NCBI RefSeq assembly: GCF_900141865.1 | Contig: NZ_FQYW01000009.1 | Span: 92,483 to 156,482, forward strand | Direction of reading: 5' to 3' | Length of the DNA stretch: 64,000 nt | Origin: Anaerovibrio lipolyticus DSM 3074 | Lineage (GTDB): Bacteria > Bacillota > Negativicutes > Selenomonadales > Selenomonadaceae | Shown: positions 17,805 to 26,612 of the stretch, piece after piece | How positions within the stretch are numbered: the first letter of the stretch is position 1 | Layout of the letters: every line of letters starts with the position of its first letter | Made by a program: the position numbers and the translations under genes | Notes under the pieces: generated by a model | Database searches by the model: none | What the model saw: only the letters and a program-made list of their open reading frames with translations | What the model was told of the DNA's origin: nothing

Positions 17805-19220
17805 TTAATTATCAGTCTGCACAATATATTCATTTGCATCATTTTCCTCAAGGTTGGAAGTATCCACATGACCTACTACTACACTGCTAAGTGCAAACAG
17901 AGCCAGGGAGTTTGGAATAACCATGAGATTGTTGAACATATCAGTCAGCTCCCAAACCAGATTGTTGGACAGGCAGGAGCCCATGAAAACAAAGCAAATA
18001 GCAATTACAGAGAAAACCTTTACTGCAGACTTGCCCATAAGGTACTCTACGTTAATCTTTGCAAAGAGGTTCCAGCTGAGAATAGTAGAAAATGCGAAGA
18101 ATAACAGGCTGACAGCGATAAATGCACTGCCCAAAGAGCTGCCAAAAAGACTGCTGAAAGCAATCTGAGCCATATTTGTCTTGGAAATGCCCTCTGCCGC
18201 ACCGTTGGCCAGTACGCCGTCACCAGTATAAAGGGTAGTAATTACAACCAAGGCAGTCATGGTAAGAACAACGAAGGTATCAATAAATACACCAACCATA
18301 GCAACAACGCCCTGATCATGTGGCTTTTCAACATTTGCCAAAGCGTGGGCATGTGGAGTGGAACCCATACCAGCCTCATTGGAGAACAGACCGCGCTTTA
18401 CGCCCTGAGAAATAGCAGTTTTTATTGCCATACCCCAGCTACCGCCAATAATGGCATCAGGGTTAAATGCGTAGTAAAAAATAAGAGAAACAGCCTCCGG
18501 CACCCTTTCATAGTTTGCCAGAAGAATAGCCGCACCACCGATGAGATAGAAAACAGCCATAACAGGAACCAGCTTCTCAGTAATTCTGGCAATACGCTTG
18601 GTACCACCGATAAATACGAAGCCAGCCAATAATGCGATTATAATACCAACACCCCAGGCCGGAATACCAAAGGCAGCCTCACTGGTCTCACCAATGGAGT
18701 TGGACTGAACCATGCATCCCATGAAGCCCAATGCCAAGGTAATTGCTACTGCAAAGAATGCTGCCAAAAATTTGCCGAATGCGCCTGGAAATGCCTTACG
18801 GATGTAGTAAACAGGACCACCAAGAACTGTGCCGTCCTCCTTAACGACACGAGTTACCTGAGCGAGAACTGCCTCAGCATAGTTGGTTGCCATGCCGAAG
18901 AAAGCAATAATCCACATCCAGAAAATAGCACCAGGACCACCAGTAAGGATTGCACCGGATGCACCAACCACATTACCAGTACCAACCTGGGCTGCAACCG
19001 CAGTTGCCAAAGCCTGGAAGGAGCTCATACCGCTCTTGCCATTTTCACCATGAAGGGAGAAATTGCCAAAAAAACGTCTGAAGCCTTCACCAAGGCAACG
19101 AACCTGAACGAAGCGGGTTCTAATGGTATAATACAGTCCCAAACCGATTAACAGGAAACAGAGAATGTAATCTGATAAATAGGTGTTGACCATTTGTACA
19201 AGTTCTAATAAGTAGTCCAT
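17805..19220 (-). CDS. Alanine/glycine:cation symporter (AGCS family)
   Basis: 471 residues from ATG 19220, set by GGAGGATTT; an open frame continues upstream only through the riboswitch. Family motifs include FQALATAVAAQVGTGNVVG, GGPGAIFWMWIIAFFGMATNYAE and KRGLFSNEAGMGSTPHAHA. It imports glycine or alanine with Na+ or H+. A glycine riboswitch and terminator in the leader make glycine the likely regulated substrate. Confidence 0.92.
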   Translation of the reverse strand: MDYLLELVQMVNTYLSDYILCFLLIGLGLYYTIRTRFVQVRCLGEGFRRFFGNFSLHGENGKSGMSSFQALATAVAAQVGTGNVVGASGAILTGGPGAIFWMWIIAFFGMATNYAEAVLAQVTRVVKEDGTVLGGPVYYIRKAFPGAFGKFLAAFFAVAITLALGFMGCMVQSNSIGETSEAAFGIPAWGVGIIIALLAGFVFIGGTKRIARITEKLVPVMAVFYLIGGAAILLANYERVPEAVSLIFYYAFNPDAIIGGSWGMAIKTAISQGVKRGLFSNEAGMGSTPHAHALANVEKPHDQGVVAMVGVFIDTFVVLTMTALVVITTLYTGDGVLANGAAEGISKTNMAQIAFSSLFGSSLGSAFIAVSLLFFAFSTILSWNLFAKINVEYLMGKSAVKVFSVIAICFVFMGSCLSNNLVWELTDMFNNLMVIPNSLALFALSSVVVGHVDTSNLEENDANEYIVQTDN

Positions 19221-19237
19221 AATCAAATCCTCCAAAA

Positions 19238-19271
19238 TAAAAAAGAGTATCATCCGAAGGACGATACTCCA
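19238..19271 (-). terminator. Riboswitch expression-platform terminator
   Basis: On the minus strand GAGTATCGTCC, a TTCG loop and GGATGATACTC are followed by six T residues. It lies between the glycine aptamer and the symporter ribosome site, so it is the attenuator controlled by the aptamer. Confidence 0.88.
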
Positions 19272-19321
19272 TAAAGACAAAATAAATAAACAAGGCCGCA
19301 TAACTTCTAGAACATTACTTG

Positions 19322-19470
19322 GCATGTCACTCATCATCACTGTCTTTTTGCCTGAGAGATTCAGCTTACACTTTAAATGTAAACCTTGCACCTTCGGCAC
19401 CCAATTTAATGGGATTCTCCAGAGTACCCTCCATCACCAGTTTGCATCGCATTCTGATGACTTCTTCGGA
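19322..19470 (-). ncRNA. Glycine riboswitch (single aptamer)
   Basis: The RNA reads ..GGGTACTCTGGAGA.., then GGGTGCCGAAGGTGCAA, and later CTCTCAGGCAAAAAGACAG; these are the conserved glycine-aptamer blocks, including the P3b tip and the J3/1 region. Only one complete aptamer is present. A short 5' helix (TCATCA with TGGTGATG) may be the vestigial ghost partner seen in singlet glycine riboswitches. The downstream terminator indicates transcriptional control of the AGCS symporter. Confidence 0.9.
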
Positions 19471-19491
19471 TTAATGTAGTTAACATAGAGT

Positions 19492-19520
19492 AATATACTA
19501 CTGTTTAATGTTCGTGTCAA
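19492..19520 (-). promoter_or_regulatory. Sigma-A type promoter for the glycine riboswitch transcript
   Basis: TTGACA and TATATT are separated by exactly 17 bases on the minus strand, a few bases upstream of the riboswitch. Confidence 0.8.
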
Positions 19521-19676
19521 GCGGATATTTGTATTTGTATTAGCCGATCCCCCTATTTCTCCCATAATCCCTTATTTACCAAGGCTTGAAACATATATGA
19601 TTATTGCTATATTCTGGCATAATCTGGCATGGATGTCCGTTCATTAACATTTCTCCCAGTGGCAGTGCCGCCAAAT

Positions 19677-19715
19677 AAAAAAGGCCAATGGATTGACAGA
19701 TAATCCCTTGGCTTG
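19677..19715 (-). terminator. Orphan minus-strand terminator-like hairpin
   Basis: On the minus strand AGCCAAGGGATT pairs with AATCCATTGGCC and is followed by TTTTTTATT. No gene ends here on that strand. About 60 bases before it is AAAGGAGG plus an ATG opening a five-codon frame only (MNIFS). It may end a small RNA or mark a deleted gene. The rest of 19521-19844 shows nothing else that I can support. Confidence 0.5.
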
Positions 19716-19844
19716 TCCCTTGAACGAAACAGTTAAGAAAATATATTCATAGGCTGATGCCTCCTTTACATATTCATAATCCTATGATAATATCTATATT
19801 GAACTACCCTACTGAATAGGGTAAATCTAAATAGAGGTAATCCA

Positions 19845-20198
19845 ATGAAAGTAAGCAGAAAATTTATCCACGGTGAATTATTTGAAAAGCAGTGGAAAGA
19901 ACTGGGACTGACAGATGAAAATCTTAGGGAACTTCAATCTATTCTTTTGGAAAACCCTAAAATTGGTCCTGTTATGCAAGGCACCGGCCGTCTCAGAAAA
20001 GTCCGTTATAGCTATGGAAATAGAGGCAAATCCCACTGTGCCAGGGTTTGTTATGTTGATTTTGAAATTAAAGGTACAATTTTCCTTATTATGGTATTTG
20101 CGAAAAATGAGATGGAAAATCTCTCCAAAACTGAAAAGAACAACATCAAATTATTGATTGAAAAACTTGAGAAGATTTATGTCAGAAAGGATGTGTAA
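19845..20198 (+). CDS. RelE/HigB-like toxin
   Basis: 117 residues with the RelE-fold pattern of the HigB2-type group: an N-terminal helix with FEKQWKELGLTDENLRELQ, then VMQGTGRLRKVRYSYGNRGKSHCARVCYVDF and IFLIMVFAKNEMENL. Such proteins are ribosome-dependent mRNA nucleases. The antitoxin gene follows with a 4-base gap. It lies at the left border of the accessory island. Confidence 0.85.
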   Translation: MKVSRKFIHGELFEKQWKELGLTDENLRELQSILLENPKIGPVMQGTGRLRKVRYSYGNRGKSHCARVCYVDFEIKGTIFLIMVFAKNEMENLSKTEKNNIKLLIEKLEKIYVRKDV

Positions 20199-20202
20199 TA
20201 AT

Positions 20203-20514
20203 ATGAGTAAAGCATACGATATGATAAGTGCATCTTTAAATGAGATTATCGATGATATTGAAACTACCGACGGCGCCAATCTGAAACAAACTGTATTGAC
20301 CATCGATGTTGATACTGTACGAAACTTCACCCCAAGTGAAATACGAAAGATCCGTATGGAAAATAATCTTACTCAAAACCTACTTGCCAAATTTTTATGT
20401 GTAAGCAAAAAAACTATAGAAGCATGGGAAGCTGGCAGAAACACTCCAAACGGACCATCCAAGCGTCTGCTTGAGCTATTGGCCAAAAAGGCTGTAGCAC
20501 CTGTTGTGTCTTAA
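20203..20514 (+). CDS. HigA-like antitoxin with XRE-type helix-turn-helix
   Basis: 103 residues starting MSKAYDMI at ATG 20203, with AAAGGATG upstream. The N-terminal part should wrap the toxin. Residues about 45-95 form an XRE HTH (IRKIRMENNLTQNLLAKFL, then KKTIEAWEAGRNTPNG). It normally neutralises the toxin and represses the operon. The order toxin-then-antitoxin is typical of higBA. Confidence 0.87.
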   Translation: MSKAYDMISASLNEIIDDIETTDGANLKQTVLTIDVDTVRNFTPSEIRKIRMENNLTQNLLAKFLCVSKKTIEAWEAGRNTPNGPSKRLLELLAKKAVAPVVS

Positions 20515-20587
20515 ATCAATAGCAGCCCACGCTCATCATAAATACTTTCACTGTTATCCAATCTACAGCGGATTGCGACGGCAAAGC

Positions 20588-21547
20588 CTAGTCCTTTAGG
20601 GCACGGTCCAGCGCCATTATGGTTGCTACCGCACCGTCAATCTTCTCTGTGGATTTTTCTTTGTCCGGTTTTATGTTCCCGGCTGGGTCTGTCTTTATGA
20701 AGATGTTATCCATCATCCATCTGAGGACCGGATGACCACCATGAGCTATTTTCTGCTCCAAAGTGAGCTTCATAAGCTCCTTGGTTGGTGGGTTCATATC
20801 CTTAAAGTCCTGGCCAAAAGGAACCACAGTAAAACCCATACCCTCAAGATTCTGCACCATCTGAACAGCTCCCCAGCGGTCGTAGGCTATTTCACGGATA
20901 TTGAACCTTTCATTCAGCTTATCAATGAACTGCTCAATGTAGCCGTAATGGACCACATTGCCCTCAGTTGTCAGCAATTTTCCCTGCTTCTCCCACACAT
21001 CATAAGGCACATGGTCACGCCTTACTCTTACATCAACGTTTTCCTCAGGAATCCAGAAATAAGGAAGAATATAGTATTTATCATCTTCGTCCAAAGGCGG
21101 AAACACCAGCACAAAGGCCGTAATATCTGTGGTGCTTGAAAGGTCAAGACCTCCATAGCAGATGCGACCTTCCAGATCATCCTCATTTACAACAAAGGCA
21201 CATTTATCCCACTTATCCATTGGCATCCAGCGTACAGACTGCTTTACCCATTGATTGAGTCTAAGCTGCCTGAAGGAATTTTCCTCAGCAGGATTCTGCT
21301 TGGCTGACTCACAGGCCGTTACGACCTTATCAATACCTACTGTAATCCCAAGTGAAGGATTTGCTTTCTTCCATACCTTCGGATCTGTCCAATCATCCTG
21401 CTCATCAGCACCATAGATTACCGGATAGAAAGTCGCATCTTTTTTGCGTCCCTCCAGAATATCCTTGGCCTTCAGATGTGTTTCATAGCAGATACTGTTG
21501 GTATCGGTTCCCGCTGTGGTAATCAGAAAGTACAATGGCTGCATTCT
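20588..21547 (-). pseudogene. Phage terminase large subunit, C-terminal fragment
   Basis: About 318 residues match the end of a Terminase_1-type large subunit: the coupling motif FLITTAGTDTN, then DWTDPKVWKKANPSLG, the RNase-H-like nuclease strand YGGLDLSSTTDITAF with catalytic Asp, and a final KIDGAVATIMALDRA. The ATPase half with Walker A is missing. At its N-terminal side the reading frame runs straight into an IS200 transposase fragment, so the ORF is a chimera. No other phage structural genes remain nearby. Confidence 0.85.
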
Positions 21548-21756
21548 GGCATATTTCTTGAAAATCATTAAACTACTTTTTCCTTTTAAGTAGCCCATAA
21601 AACTGGATATGGATAATTTCGGTGGTACACTAACCATTAAATGAACATGATCTGGGCAAATTTCACCCTCTATTATTTCCACACCTTTCCATTCACATAA
21701 AGTCCGTAAAATATCTCTTATTGCTAGCCTTTTTTCCTCAAAAAATACTTTTCTTC
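21548..21756 (-). pseudogene. IS200/IS605 TnpA fragment
   Basis: The frame encodes RRKVFFEEKRLAIRDILRTL followed by CPDHVHLMVSVPPKLSIS and GYLKGKSSLMIFKKYA, the middle of an IS200-type Y1 transposase including its HxH motif. Both ends are lost: the N-terminus is cut by the end of the IS66 element at 21757, and the C-terminus with the catalytic Tyr is replaced by terminase sequence. Confidence 0.88.
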
Positions 21757-21795
21757 GTAAGCGTCAAAATATCCTATGCCTAAACAAGCCCAAAT

Positions 21796-21820
21796 AAAAA
21801 CGCAGCCGGTCGGCTGCGTA
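21796..21820 (-). terminator. Terminator inside the IS66 end
   Basis: ACGCAGCC/GGCTGCGT with a GACC loop, followed by TTTT on the minus strand, ten bases after the original tnpC stop. Confidence 0.8.
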
Positions 21821-21829
21821 ATGATTTCA

Positions 21830-23418
21830 TCATTTAGTTGGTAAGGCTACATTCCACGGGAGATACTTTTCCAAAACTGAATCGTCCTTTAAGGATTCTT
21901 CCTAGGACATGTTTGTAAAGATGTATTCCAGATATTCTTTGGTATCAACTTTGTTGGCTATGCATGTCTCTATTAAACTGTATGCTGCGGCACTGGCCTC
22001 GGCACCGGCAGGAGAGCCGGAAAATACCCAGTTTTTTCGGCCGATGGTGAATGGACGGATGCTTCTTTCAGCAAGGTTATTGGAAATGCTGCAATCACCG
22101 TCACGCAGATAGTTCATCAGTTCATTGCGGTGAGATAAGCAGTAATTTATGGCCTTGGAAAGCTTGGATGACTGTGGAACATGACCCTGTTCTTTTTCAA
22201 GGTACTCAAATAAAGCCAGAAGAATAGGCTTGGCCTCTTTTTCCCGCTGTTTTTGCCGTTCTTCAGCTGAAAGCTCCTGACAATCCTGTTCAATTTTAAA
22301 TACGCGGCCCATTTCCTTAATGACACATCCTGGTATTCCTCTGGATGCTCAATATTTTCTGGCAGGGCCTCAACAAATTTACGCCTTGCATGGGCCATAC
22401 AGCAGCAATGGATTACATCATCCACTTGGCTGTATCCTGCATAGGCATCCGTGTGAAGATAACCATGGAATCCTTCAAGGAATTTGCTGGCACATGCGCC
22501 GGCTCTGGAAGGCTGGTATTCAAAGACCCGTATGTGGTGCTTGGCATATTGTCCAGTGGAGTACAGCCACATATAGGATTTGCTCTTGTTCTTGCGTCCC
22601 TTCTCCTTAAGCACCTGAACCGGTGTTTCATCCGCATGAAGGATATTTTCCCCAAGAAGCTGTTTTTTCATAAGCCCAATAAGTGGCTTGAGATAATCCC
22701 TGTATGCGTGCTGAATCCAGTTGGCCATGGTCTGCTTGCTGAGGTTAAGTCCCATAATCTGCCACAGTTTTTCCTGCCGCTGCAGTGGCAATGCAAACTG
22801 GAATTTGTTAAGCATGGTGGCAGTCATTACGGATGGGGTAACCGGCGAATTGGGAACCAGTGGCTTAGGTGTCGGTGCCTTTACAAATTCCACGTGTTCG
22901 TCATTTTCACATGCCTTGCACTTGTAGACCTTCTGGTATATCTCATCGACAATAATCTTTGCCGGGATAATGCGTACCTCGTCACGGACATGCTCTTTTC
23001 CAACAGGAACCAGCTCATTGCTGCCACAGGCTGGGCAATGGCGGTCCTCTTCTGGAATATCCAAAACAACAACGTTGCGCTCTGCCTTGGAAAGATCCAG
23101 TTTCTTCTGGGTGCGCTGCTTCTTGCGCTTATGTGCCTTAACAGTTGTGGCTTCCTCGGATGGCTCGGGAGCAGCTTCCTGCTCAACCTCGTCAAAAAGG
23201 GACAACTGGTCAGGATTTGGCAATATTATCTTGGTGCGTTCAGATTTGGACGAGAAAAGGAGCTTACGCATAGAGGCAAGTTGTTCCTTCATTAGGTCCA
23301 TTTCCTGCTTATGACGCAGCTCCATTTCATAATATTTTTGCTGATAGCATGACTCCATTTCAGCAATTTTTTGTTCATATTCAGCTTTGAGTTTTTCCAA
23401 TAAACTATTATCTGACAC
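21830..23418 (-). pseudogene. tnpC: IS66 transposase TnpC with frameshift and premature stop
   Basis: The first frame (GTG at 23418, GAGGGAG upstream) holds the coiled-coil start, a zinc-finger CPACGSNELV, and DDE residues in HADETPVQV and LHTDAYAGYSQV. Near 22315-22325 the frame is lost by one base. The matching C-terminal part, with NNLAERSIRPFTIGRKNW, continues in another frame from 22312. A TAG after YIFTNMS then cuts off a further 23 codons ending EKYLPWNVALPTK at 21830. Two separate lesions suggest real decay; the first could be a sequencing error. Confidence 0.88.
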
Positions 23419-23510
23419 ACCGATTTCTCCCTCATTTAGTATACCTTTATTGTACCACAAAACCCTTGCAAATGCAGCATTTACAAGGGCTTTGGACGAA
23501 GTATACAGTA

Positions 23511-23867
23511 TTAAATTATGGACTTTGGTTGGGACATTTTTATGGATTTAGGTTGGCAGATTTCCAACCCTTCCATCAGCCAACGAAGCTGCTGTTCAGA
23601 AATGCTAATAACCTCATTTGGGGATTTTGGCCAGCAAAATTTGCCGTTATCCAGGCGTTTATACAGCAGGCTGAAGCCATCACCATCCCAGAAAAGGGCC
23701 TTTATGCGGTCTTTGCGCCGTCCACAGAACATGAATACGTCCTTTGAAAAAGGATCCAGCTTAAAATTTTGCTGAACTATGGCAGCCAGACCGTCAATAG
23801 ATTTTCGCATATCCGTATGGCCGCAAGCAAGGAAAACGTGCTTGGCCGTAATATTCTTGACCAGCAT
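23511..23867 (-). CDS. tnpB: IS66 accessory protein TnpB
   Basis: 118 residues with HVFLACGHTDMRKSIDGLA and MFCGRRKDRIKALFWDGDGF, the hallmarks of IS66 Orf2. It appears intact and starts 2 bases after tnpA, indicating coupling. It is required for IS66 transposition but its chemistry is unknown. Confidence 0.93.
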   Translation of the reverse strand: MLVKNITAKHVFLACGHTDMRKSIDGLAAIVQQNFKLDPFSKDVFMFCGRRKDRIKALFWDGDGFSLLYKRLDNGKFCWPKSPNEVISISEQQLRWLMEGLEICQPKSIKMSQPKSII

Positions 23868-23869
23868 GG

Positions 23870-24214
23870 CTACATTTCCTGCAGAATCTTCAGGACATTT
23901 TTCAGGGAAACTCTGCTCACATTGCCTTCAACTTCAACTGCAACTCCACCAATATGTATGGTAATTGTGCCCGGATTGGTCGGTGCAGCTACCTCCGTAG
24001 GCGAAGGCAACTGTACAAACTCGGTTTCTGTAGTTTGGGGCTGAGTAATGTATTCCCTGATTTTTCGCAGCCAATAGTAATAGGCGTGCCAACTGATAAT
24101 TCTGTCTTCACAAAATTCAGCTACCGTCATGCCGGATTCCTTGCACTCTTTAATTATTGACTGCCATTGAGCCATGCGGACTCTGGTTCGTATTTCTAAC
24201 GAATTATCCGCCAA
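23870..24214 (-). CDS. tnpA: IS66 TnpA-like protein
   Basis: 114 residues from a TTG at 24214, 8 bases after GGAGG. The N-terminal helix-turn-helix region (MAQWQSIIKECKESGMTVAE, then FCEDRIISWHAYYYWLRKIR) fits IS66 Orf1. The C-terminal half ends ITIHIGGVAVEVEG. A second partial copy of the same region lies at 24629-24886. Confidence 0.88.
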   Translation of the reverse strand: MADNSLEIRTRVRMAQWQSIIKECKESGMTVAEFCEDRIISWHAYYYWLRKIREYITQPQTTETEFVQLPSPTEVAAPTNPGTITIHIGGVAVEVEGNVSRVSLKNVLKILQEM

Positions 24215-24392
24215 AGAAAACACCTCCAATGTGAAGTTTTCCCGAAGCACGAAGACATTCGGCAAAACTTTAATTTATTGGAGTTATTATCTCACGAGAA
24301 TGGGCGGGCGGGAATACAACCTAATCTTTGACGATTACGCATGAAATACGGCTTAACCTTAAAAATCCCAACTCCGAAAAAGTCGGGAAATT

Positions 24393-24418
24393 TAAAGGCG
24401 CAGATTATTCCGCGCCTT
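24393..24418 (-). terminator. Terminator of the endonuclease remnant
   Basis: AAGGCGC/GCGCCTT around a ten-base loop with a T-rich flank on the minus strand, just past the remnant's stop codon. Confidence 0.65.
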
Positions 24419-24426
24419 AAATCCAT

Positions 24427-24636
24427 TTACGGCAGATAGCTTTTTATCTCAGCCACCGCCGCCCCTATGTCCTTTTTAATATCACTTTCCCAGAACCGTA
24501 GCACAATCCAGCCCTGCTGGGTCATCTGGTCGTTTACTTCCCTATCCCTTTCTACATTTTATGTGAGTTTTGGCACCCCATATTCTTTATCGATGCCCAC
24601 TTGCTCCAATGTCTCATGATGTCCGTCGGCATGCCA
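24427..24636 (-). pseudogene. C-terminal remnant of a Vsr/DUF559-like endonuclease
   Basis: Read through one TAA, the frame gives DGHHETLEQVGIDKEYGVPK, then NVERDREVNDQMTQQGWIVL and RFWESDIKKDIGAAVAEIKS. The NVERD...GW.VLRFWE.DI block is the C-terminal core of Vsr-like (PD-D/E-XK) nucleases. The catalytic N-terminus is gone: upstream the frame merges into an IS66 TnpA fragment at about 24630, and the in-frame TAA confirms it is dead. It probably belonged to a restriction or mismatch-repair cassette next to the defence operon. Confidence 0.72.
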
Positions 24637-24886
24637 ACTGATATTTCTGTCCTCACAGAATTCAGCCACGGTCATGCCGGATTCTTTGCACTCTTTAATA
24701 ATAGATTGCCACTGGGCCATGCGGACCTTGGTTCGTATTTTTAACGAATTCTCCGCCAAGTAAAAACCCCTTACTTTTTGAAGTTTTCCCGAAACACGAA
24801 AACATTCGGAAAAACTTTAATTTCTTGGTGTTATTATCCCACAGAGACCGGGCTGGCGGGAATACGACCTATATTTTGACGCTTAC
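24629..24886 (-). mobile_element. IS66 end remnant (second copy)
   Basis: This stretch resembles 24060-24338: a TnpA N-terminus (TTG start, then ENSLKIRTKVRMAQWQ and so on to SWHA), the same upstream leader, and a terminal repeat ending GACGCTTAC at 24886, whose complement GTAAGCGTC matches the left IR of the main element. Only one end of this copy survives. Differences from the first copy show it is not a recent duplicate. Confidence 0.82.
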
Positions 24887-24934
24887 TTTTTTGTGGTATT
24901 ATTCATTTTTTGCTTTTAACAACTTATACGTTTT

Positions 24935-26602
24935 CTACGATTTCATCTTAAGCTTCTTTTTAATCTTGCTATTAATAATAGAATAATACTTATTTTTCGA
25001 TATATAATTTTTACGATAAAGATAGTCAAGCATCTTTCGCATTGCCTTTGCTTCAATCTGGCGTATCCGTTCACGTGTAATTCCAAACATATTGCCAATA
25101 TCTTCTAAAGTTGATTCTTTATACGAGCCGAACCCAAATCTATTCAAAATTATTTCTCTTTCACGTTGCGTCAAAATGCTCAAAGCATCATGAACCATCT
25201 CATTTAACAATGATTCATTTATCTCATTTAATTGACTATTATCTACAAATAAACTCTCGTTTTCAGGATTCTTAAGTATTTCTTCCATGCTCTCCGCTGG
25301 ATATAAAATACCTGCTGTTCTTTTTGCTTCATCTACATCACAATCAGAATAATTCAACAATAAGTAATACAACTCACCGAAACTGATGTTTTCTACTTCT
25401 GACATATCAAATACTTTAGATACTTGTTTAAGCACCTGTGATATTCGCGTTCCATGATGAACAGGAATCCGAAAATTATAATCATACGGTGCAAGATTAC
25501 GATTTAATACCTGCCTCATCCACATTGAAACATATGATGGAAATAAACCTTCAACAGTATCGCTATGTTTACGAATAGCTGTTATCACACCAATACACGC
25601 TTCCTGGAAAGCATCTTCAACATTAATTCTATATTGATTAGAATGATACAAGGCGCTTTTAACAGCTGAGCGAATGCTCATATCAAAAATTCTCGCAAAA
25701 GCCGCCCCTTTAGGATCATAATACTTATGAATATCTTTCAAATAATAGTCATACTCGCCTAATCGAGCAGCTTGAATATTTCTTACATAATCAATGATAC
25801 CCTGCATTCCTGGGCATATATCTAACACTTCTTGATAAATGGCTTCGTAATCCAGTTGAGCCATATCAAAGTCAGAATCATCATCTGATTCAAGCCATTG
25901 TAAATGACGATTTTCCCATCTTCTATGTGTGCCTTGTATTTGCCTGTCTGCAATGACACGTTCCTGAAGATCATTTAATCCTCTTTCCGTATTATCATAT
26001 AACGCAATAAATGCTCCCTCAACTTTCATCATATGAAGGATTTCATCTTTCAGATAGGAAAACTTATTATCTGAAATCACAGGCCTTATTTCATCTACAG
26101 TGAAAGATGTCTCACTACCATATTCATCATATAATTTAAGAACTTGGGAGCTACCTCGAATTCCTTTTTCAAGATAGAATTGAGGCAATGCCTGATTAAC
26201 TTCAAAAACTCGAACAAACAACAGTATGCCACTTTTTCTATCGTTAAAATAATCCAAATATGATTTAACACCCCAAGCAGGCATATATTCTTTACTTAGC
26301 TGACGAATAACAGAAGGTGTAACTTTGAATTCCACTTCAGAATCAATAACTGCAACATAATTACTGCCAGGTACATAATCATTATCTTCAATAGATAATC
26401 TAACATCTGTTACACTTCCATAGTATTTTCCGCTATTGCCTGTGTAGGGGGCAAAATACATGTATTGTCTGAAAAATTCAGGTCTTATGATATTCCTTCC
26501 AAACACAGCAATCTGACAATACTTATTGTAACGCTTGCCGGCATCCTGCAGTAAAAATATTGTATTTTGATCTTCTCGCAAAGCATATGATACCTGCGCC
26601 AC
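24935..26602 (-). CDS. Sigma-70-like factor with an unrecognised N-terminal domain (last gene of the defence-like operon)
   Basis: 555 residues from a GTG at 26602 with GTGAGG upstream. The C-terminal half is a sigma factor: region 2 at about 310-385 (EDAFQEACIGVITAIRKHS, PSYVSMWMRQVLNRNLAPY), the RIPVHHG motif (about 378-384), and region 4 at about 465-535, with TQREREIILNRFGFG and a clear region 4.2 HTH (LEDIGNMFGITRERIRQIEA). Residues 1-300 replace region 1 with a domain I cannot assign (FFRQYMYFAPYTGNSGKYYG, then NYVAVIDSEVEFKVTPSVIR). It starts 10 bases after the preceding gene. It may direct RNA polymerase to defence or invader promoters, or act in sensing; that is inference. Confidence 0.8.
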   Translation of the reverse strand: MAQVSYALREDQNTIFLLQDAGKRYNKYCQIAVFGRNIIRPEFFRQYMYFAPYTGNSGKYYGSVTDVRLSIEDNDYVPGSNYVAVIDSEVEFKVTPSVIRQLSKEYMPAWGVKSYLDYFNDRKSGILLFVRVFEVNQALPQFYLEKGIRGSSQVLKLYDEYGSETSFTVDEIRPVISDNKFSYLKDEILHMMKVEGAFIALYDNTERGLNDLQERVIADRQIQGTHRRWENRHLQWLESDDDSDFDMAQLDYEAIYQEVLDICPGMQGIIDYVRNIQAARLGEYDYYLKDIHKYYDPKGAAFARIFDMSIRSAVKSALYHSNQYRINVEDAFQEACIGVITAIRKHSDTVEGLFPSYVSMWMRQVLNRNLAPYDYNFRIPVHHGTRISQVLKQVSKVFDMSEVENISFGELYYLLLNYSDCDVDEAKRTAGILYPAESMEEILKNPENESLFVDNSQLNEINESLLNEMVHDALSILTQREREIILNRFGFGSYKESTLEDIGNMFGITRERIRQIEAKAMRKMLDYLYRKNYISKNKYYSIINSKIKKKLKMKS

Positions 26603-26612
26603 AATAATTACC

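Larger units (their letters stand above)
21757..24338 (-). mobile_element. IS66-family insertion sequence, decayed
   Basis: About 2.58 kb bounded by imperfect inverted repeats: GTAAGCGTCAAAAT at the left, and the reverse complement of GTAATCGTCAAAGAT at the right. It carries the standard tnpA-tnpB-tnpC set on the minus strand. No matching 8-bp target duplication is visible (TTTTCTTC against GCATGAAA), so its flanks have been rearranged. It interrupts an IS200 fragment on one side only. Confidence 0.88.
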
